Assembly: GCA_017414845.1 (NCBI GenBank)
Contig: JAFQJY010000031.1
Coordinates: 1 to 13,665 of the forward strand
Length of the DNA stretch: 13,665 nucleotides
Direction: 5' to 3'
Source of the DNA: Alphaproteobacteria bacterium
GTDB lineage: Bacteria; Pseudomonadota; Alphaproteobacteria; RF32; UBA3637
Shown: positions 12,961-13,665 of the stretch, piece by piece
Position numbering within the stretch: position 1 is the stretch's first letter
How the letters are laid out: each line of letters begins with the position of its first letter
Made by a program: the position numbers and the translations under genes
Notes under the pieces: model-generated
Told to the model about the DNA's origin: nothing
The model's input: only the letters and a program-made list of their open reading frames with translations
Database searches by the model: none

Positions 12961-13665
12961 TTATTCCACATTTAAGCGTTTCATAACTCGCTCTTTTCCC
13001 ATTACCTGCATAACAGCATGAAGATCAGGCGACTGTTCCTTTCCGGTCACAAATATACGCAAAACTTTTGCCACATCTGCCACAGACCCCTTATACTCAT
13101 CCGGATTGACCTTATAAACTTTCATGTCCGTTGCATAACCGTTTTTGGCGGCGACCTGCTTGACCTTATCAAACCAAACGTCTTTGTCGTCATTTTCATC
13201 ATAAATGCCTTTAAAGTCATTTAAGATATTTGTAATTTCGGCAACCGGCATAGGAGATAAAGCCTTATAGGCTTCGCCTGTTGTCTGTGTAAAGAGGTTA
13301 TCAAAGAAGAAAGAAACCATTTCTTTCATATCTTTCCAAATTGTCATATCTTTACGAACCTTCTTAACGCCTTCACGCTCTATACTCAAAATAGAAATCA
13401 TATATTCCTTATTAGCTTCCATCATTTTTGCAAACGGAACATCATATTTATCCATCCACTCTTTTGCCAATTCGTAGACCTCTTTAGCACTCATCCGACC
13501 GATAACATCACGGCTGATACTGTTGAGTTTAACAAAATCAAACAAGGCACCGCTGGCATTGAGTTTTTTCATATTAAACGGAAACTCACGATAATCAGTT
13601 GTCGGATTTTGACGACGCCAATCTTCAAAATTAGAATTAGCAATATTCATCAGATACTCTAAAAC
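12961..13665 (-). CDS. gltX: Glutamate-tRNA ligase, C-terminal part (N-terminus beyond right edge)
   Basis: GltX attaches glutamate to tRNA. The frame is open to the right edge and gives 234 residues. The stretch begins VLEYLMNIANSNFEDWR, the region following the KMSKS loop. It continues with FPFNMKKLNASGALFDFVKLN and ISRDVIGRMSAKEVYEL (stem-contact and anticodon-binding region). The family-typical end follows: VADVAKVLRIFVTGKEQSPDLHAVMQVMGKERVMKRL. The catalytic domain with HIGH and KMSKS is outside the window. An internal ATG at 13650 is not the true start, because coding similarity continues upstream of it. The pattern resembles the longer GltX form that I associate with Clostridia rather than the classical proteobacterial form. 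It is the first visible gene of the operon with the ABC exporter. Confidence 0.88.
   Translation of the reverse strand, partial: VLEYLMNIANSNFEDWRRQNPTTDYREFPFNMKKLNASGALFDFVKLNSISRDVIGRMSAKEVYELAKEWMDKYDVPFAKMMEANKEYMISILSIEREGVKKVRKDMTIWKDMKEMVSFFFDNLFTQTTGEAYKALSPMPVAEITNILNDFKGIYDENDDKDVWFDKVKQVAAKNGYATDMKVYKVNPDEYKGSVADVAKVLRIFVTGKEQSPDLHAVMQVMGKERVMKRLNVE

Noticed and set aside
1..13665. CRISPR array, insertion sequence, integrase, phage or toxin-antitoxin module
   Set aside because: No regularly spaced repeats, terminal inverted repeats, transposase-like or toxin-like proteins were found on either strand.

Overview
The window looks like a chromosomal stretch from an AT-rich, Gram-negative bacterium, most likely a host-associated (gut-type) alphaproteobacterium. 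Supporting signs are a short coiled-coil gene overlapping zapA, a 6S-like RNA just after zapA, a biotin carboxyl carrier protein with the EAMKT biotinylation site, a signal-peptide beta-barrel-like protein and an MsbA-type lipid flippase. No transposase, integrase, tRNA, rRNA, phage gene or CRISPR array is visible. The lineage is inferred from gene content and reading of protein motifs, not from a database search.

Layout. Positions 1-1449 (minus) hold most of recJ, cut by the left edge. A divergent promoter region follows. A plus-strand cluster then runs: small 50-residue ORF, ybaB, recR, coiled-coil protein, zapA, 6S-like RNA (about 1599-3366). The next 230 bases are non-coding, with a structured T-tailed element and a promoter. 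They lead to a secreted beta-rich protein that overlaps a DusB-type tRNA-dihydrouridine synthase (3599-5364). Two tandem paralogous HExxH (zincin-like) proteins of unknown function follow (5450-7263). They meet tail to tail with a minus-strand TPR protein (7260-8411). A divergent, active-site-altered CGFS-type glutaredoxin (8468-8794) precedes accB-accC (8865-10646), a terminator, and an MsrA-family protein with three altered catalytic positions (10743-11219). The right end is a minus-strand operon, gltX (cut by the right edge) then an MsbA-like ABC exporter (11201-13665).

How the genes work together. RecJ, YbaB and RecR belong to DNA maintenance and RecFOR-type gap repair. The coiled-coil protein and ZapA belong to the FtsZ ring. 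AccB and AccC form the biotin carboxylase half of acetyl-CoA carboxylase. MsbA moves lipid A precursors. GltX and Dus serve tRNA charging and modification.

The least ordinary content is: (i) an MsrA homologue with nucleophile Cys to Ser, catalytic Glu to Gln and catalytic Tyr to Phe, in an intact gene with a strong ribosome binding site; (ii) a neighbouring glutaredoxin whose CGFS motif has become DCHS; (iii) the tandem HExxH pair, whose first copy appears to be transcribed from the A of its own start codon; and (iv) an unexplained structured RNA element after the 6S candidate.
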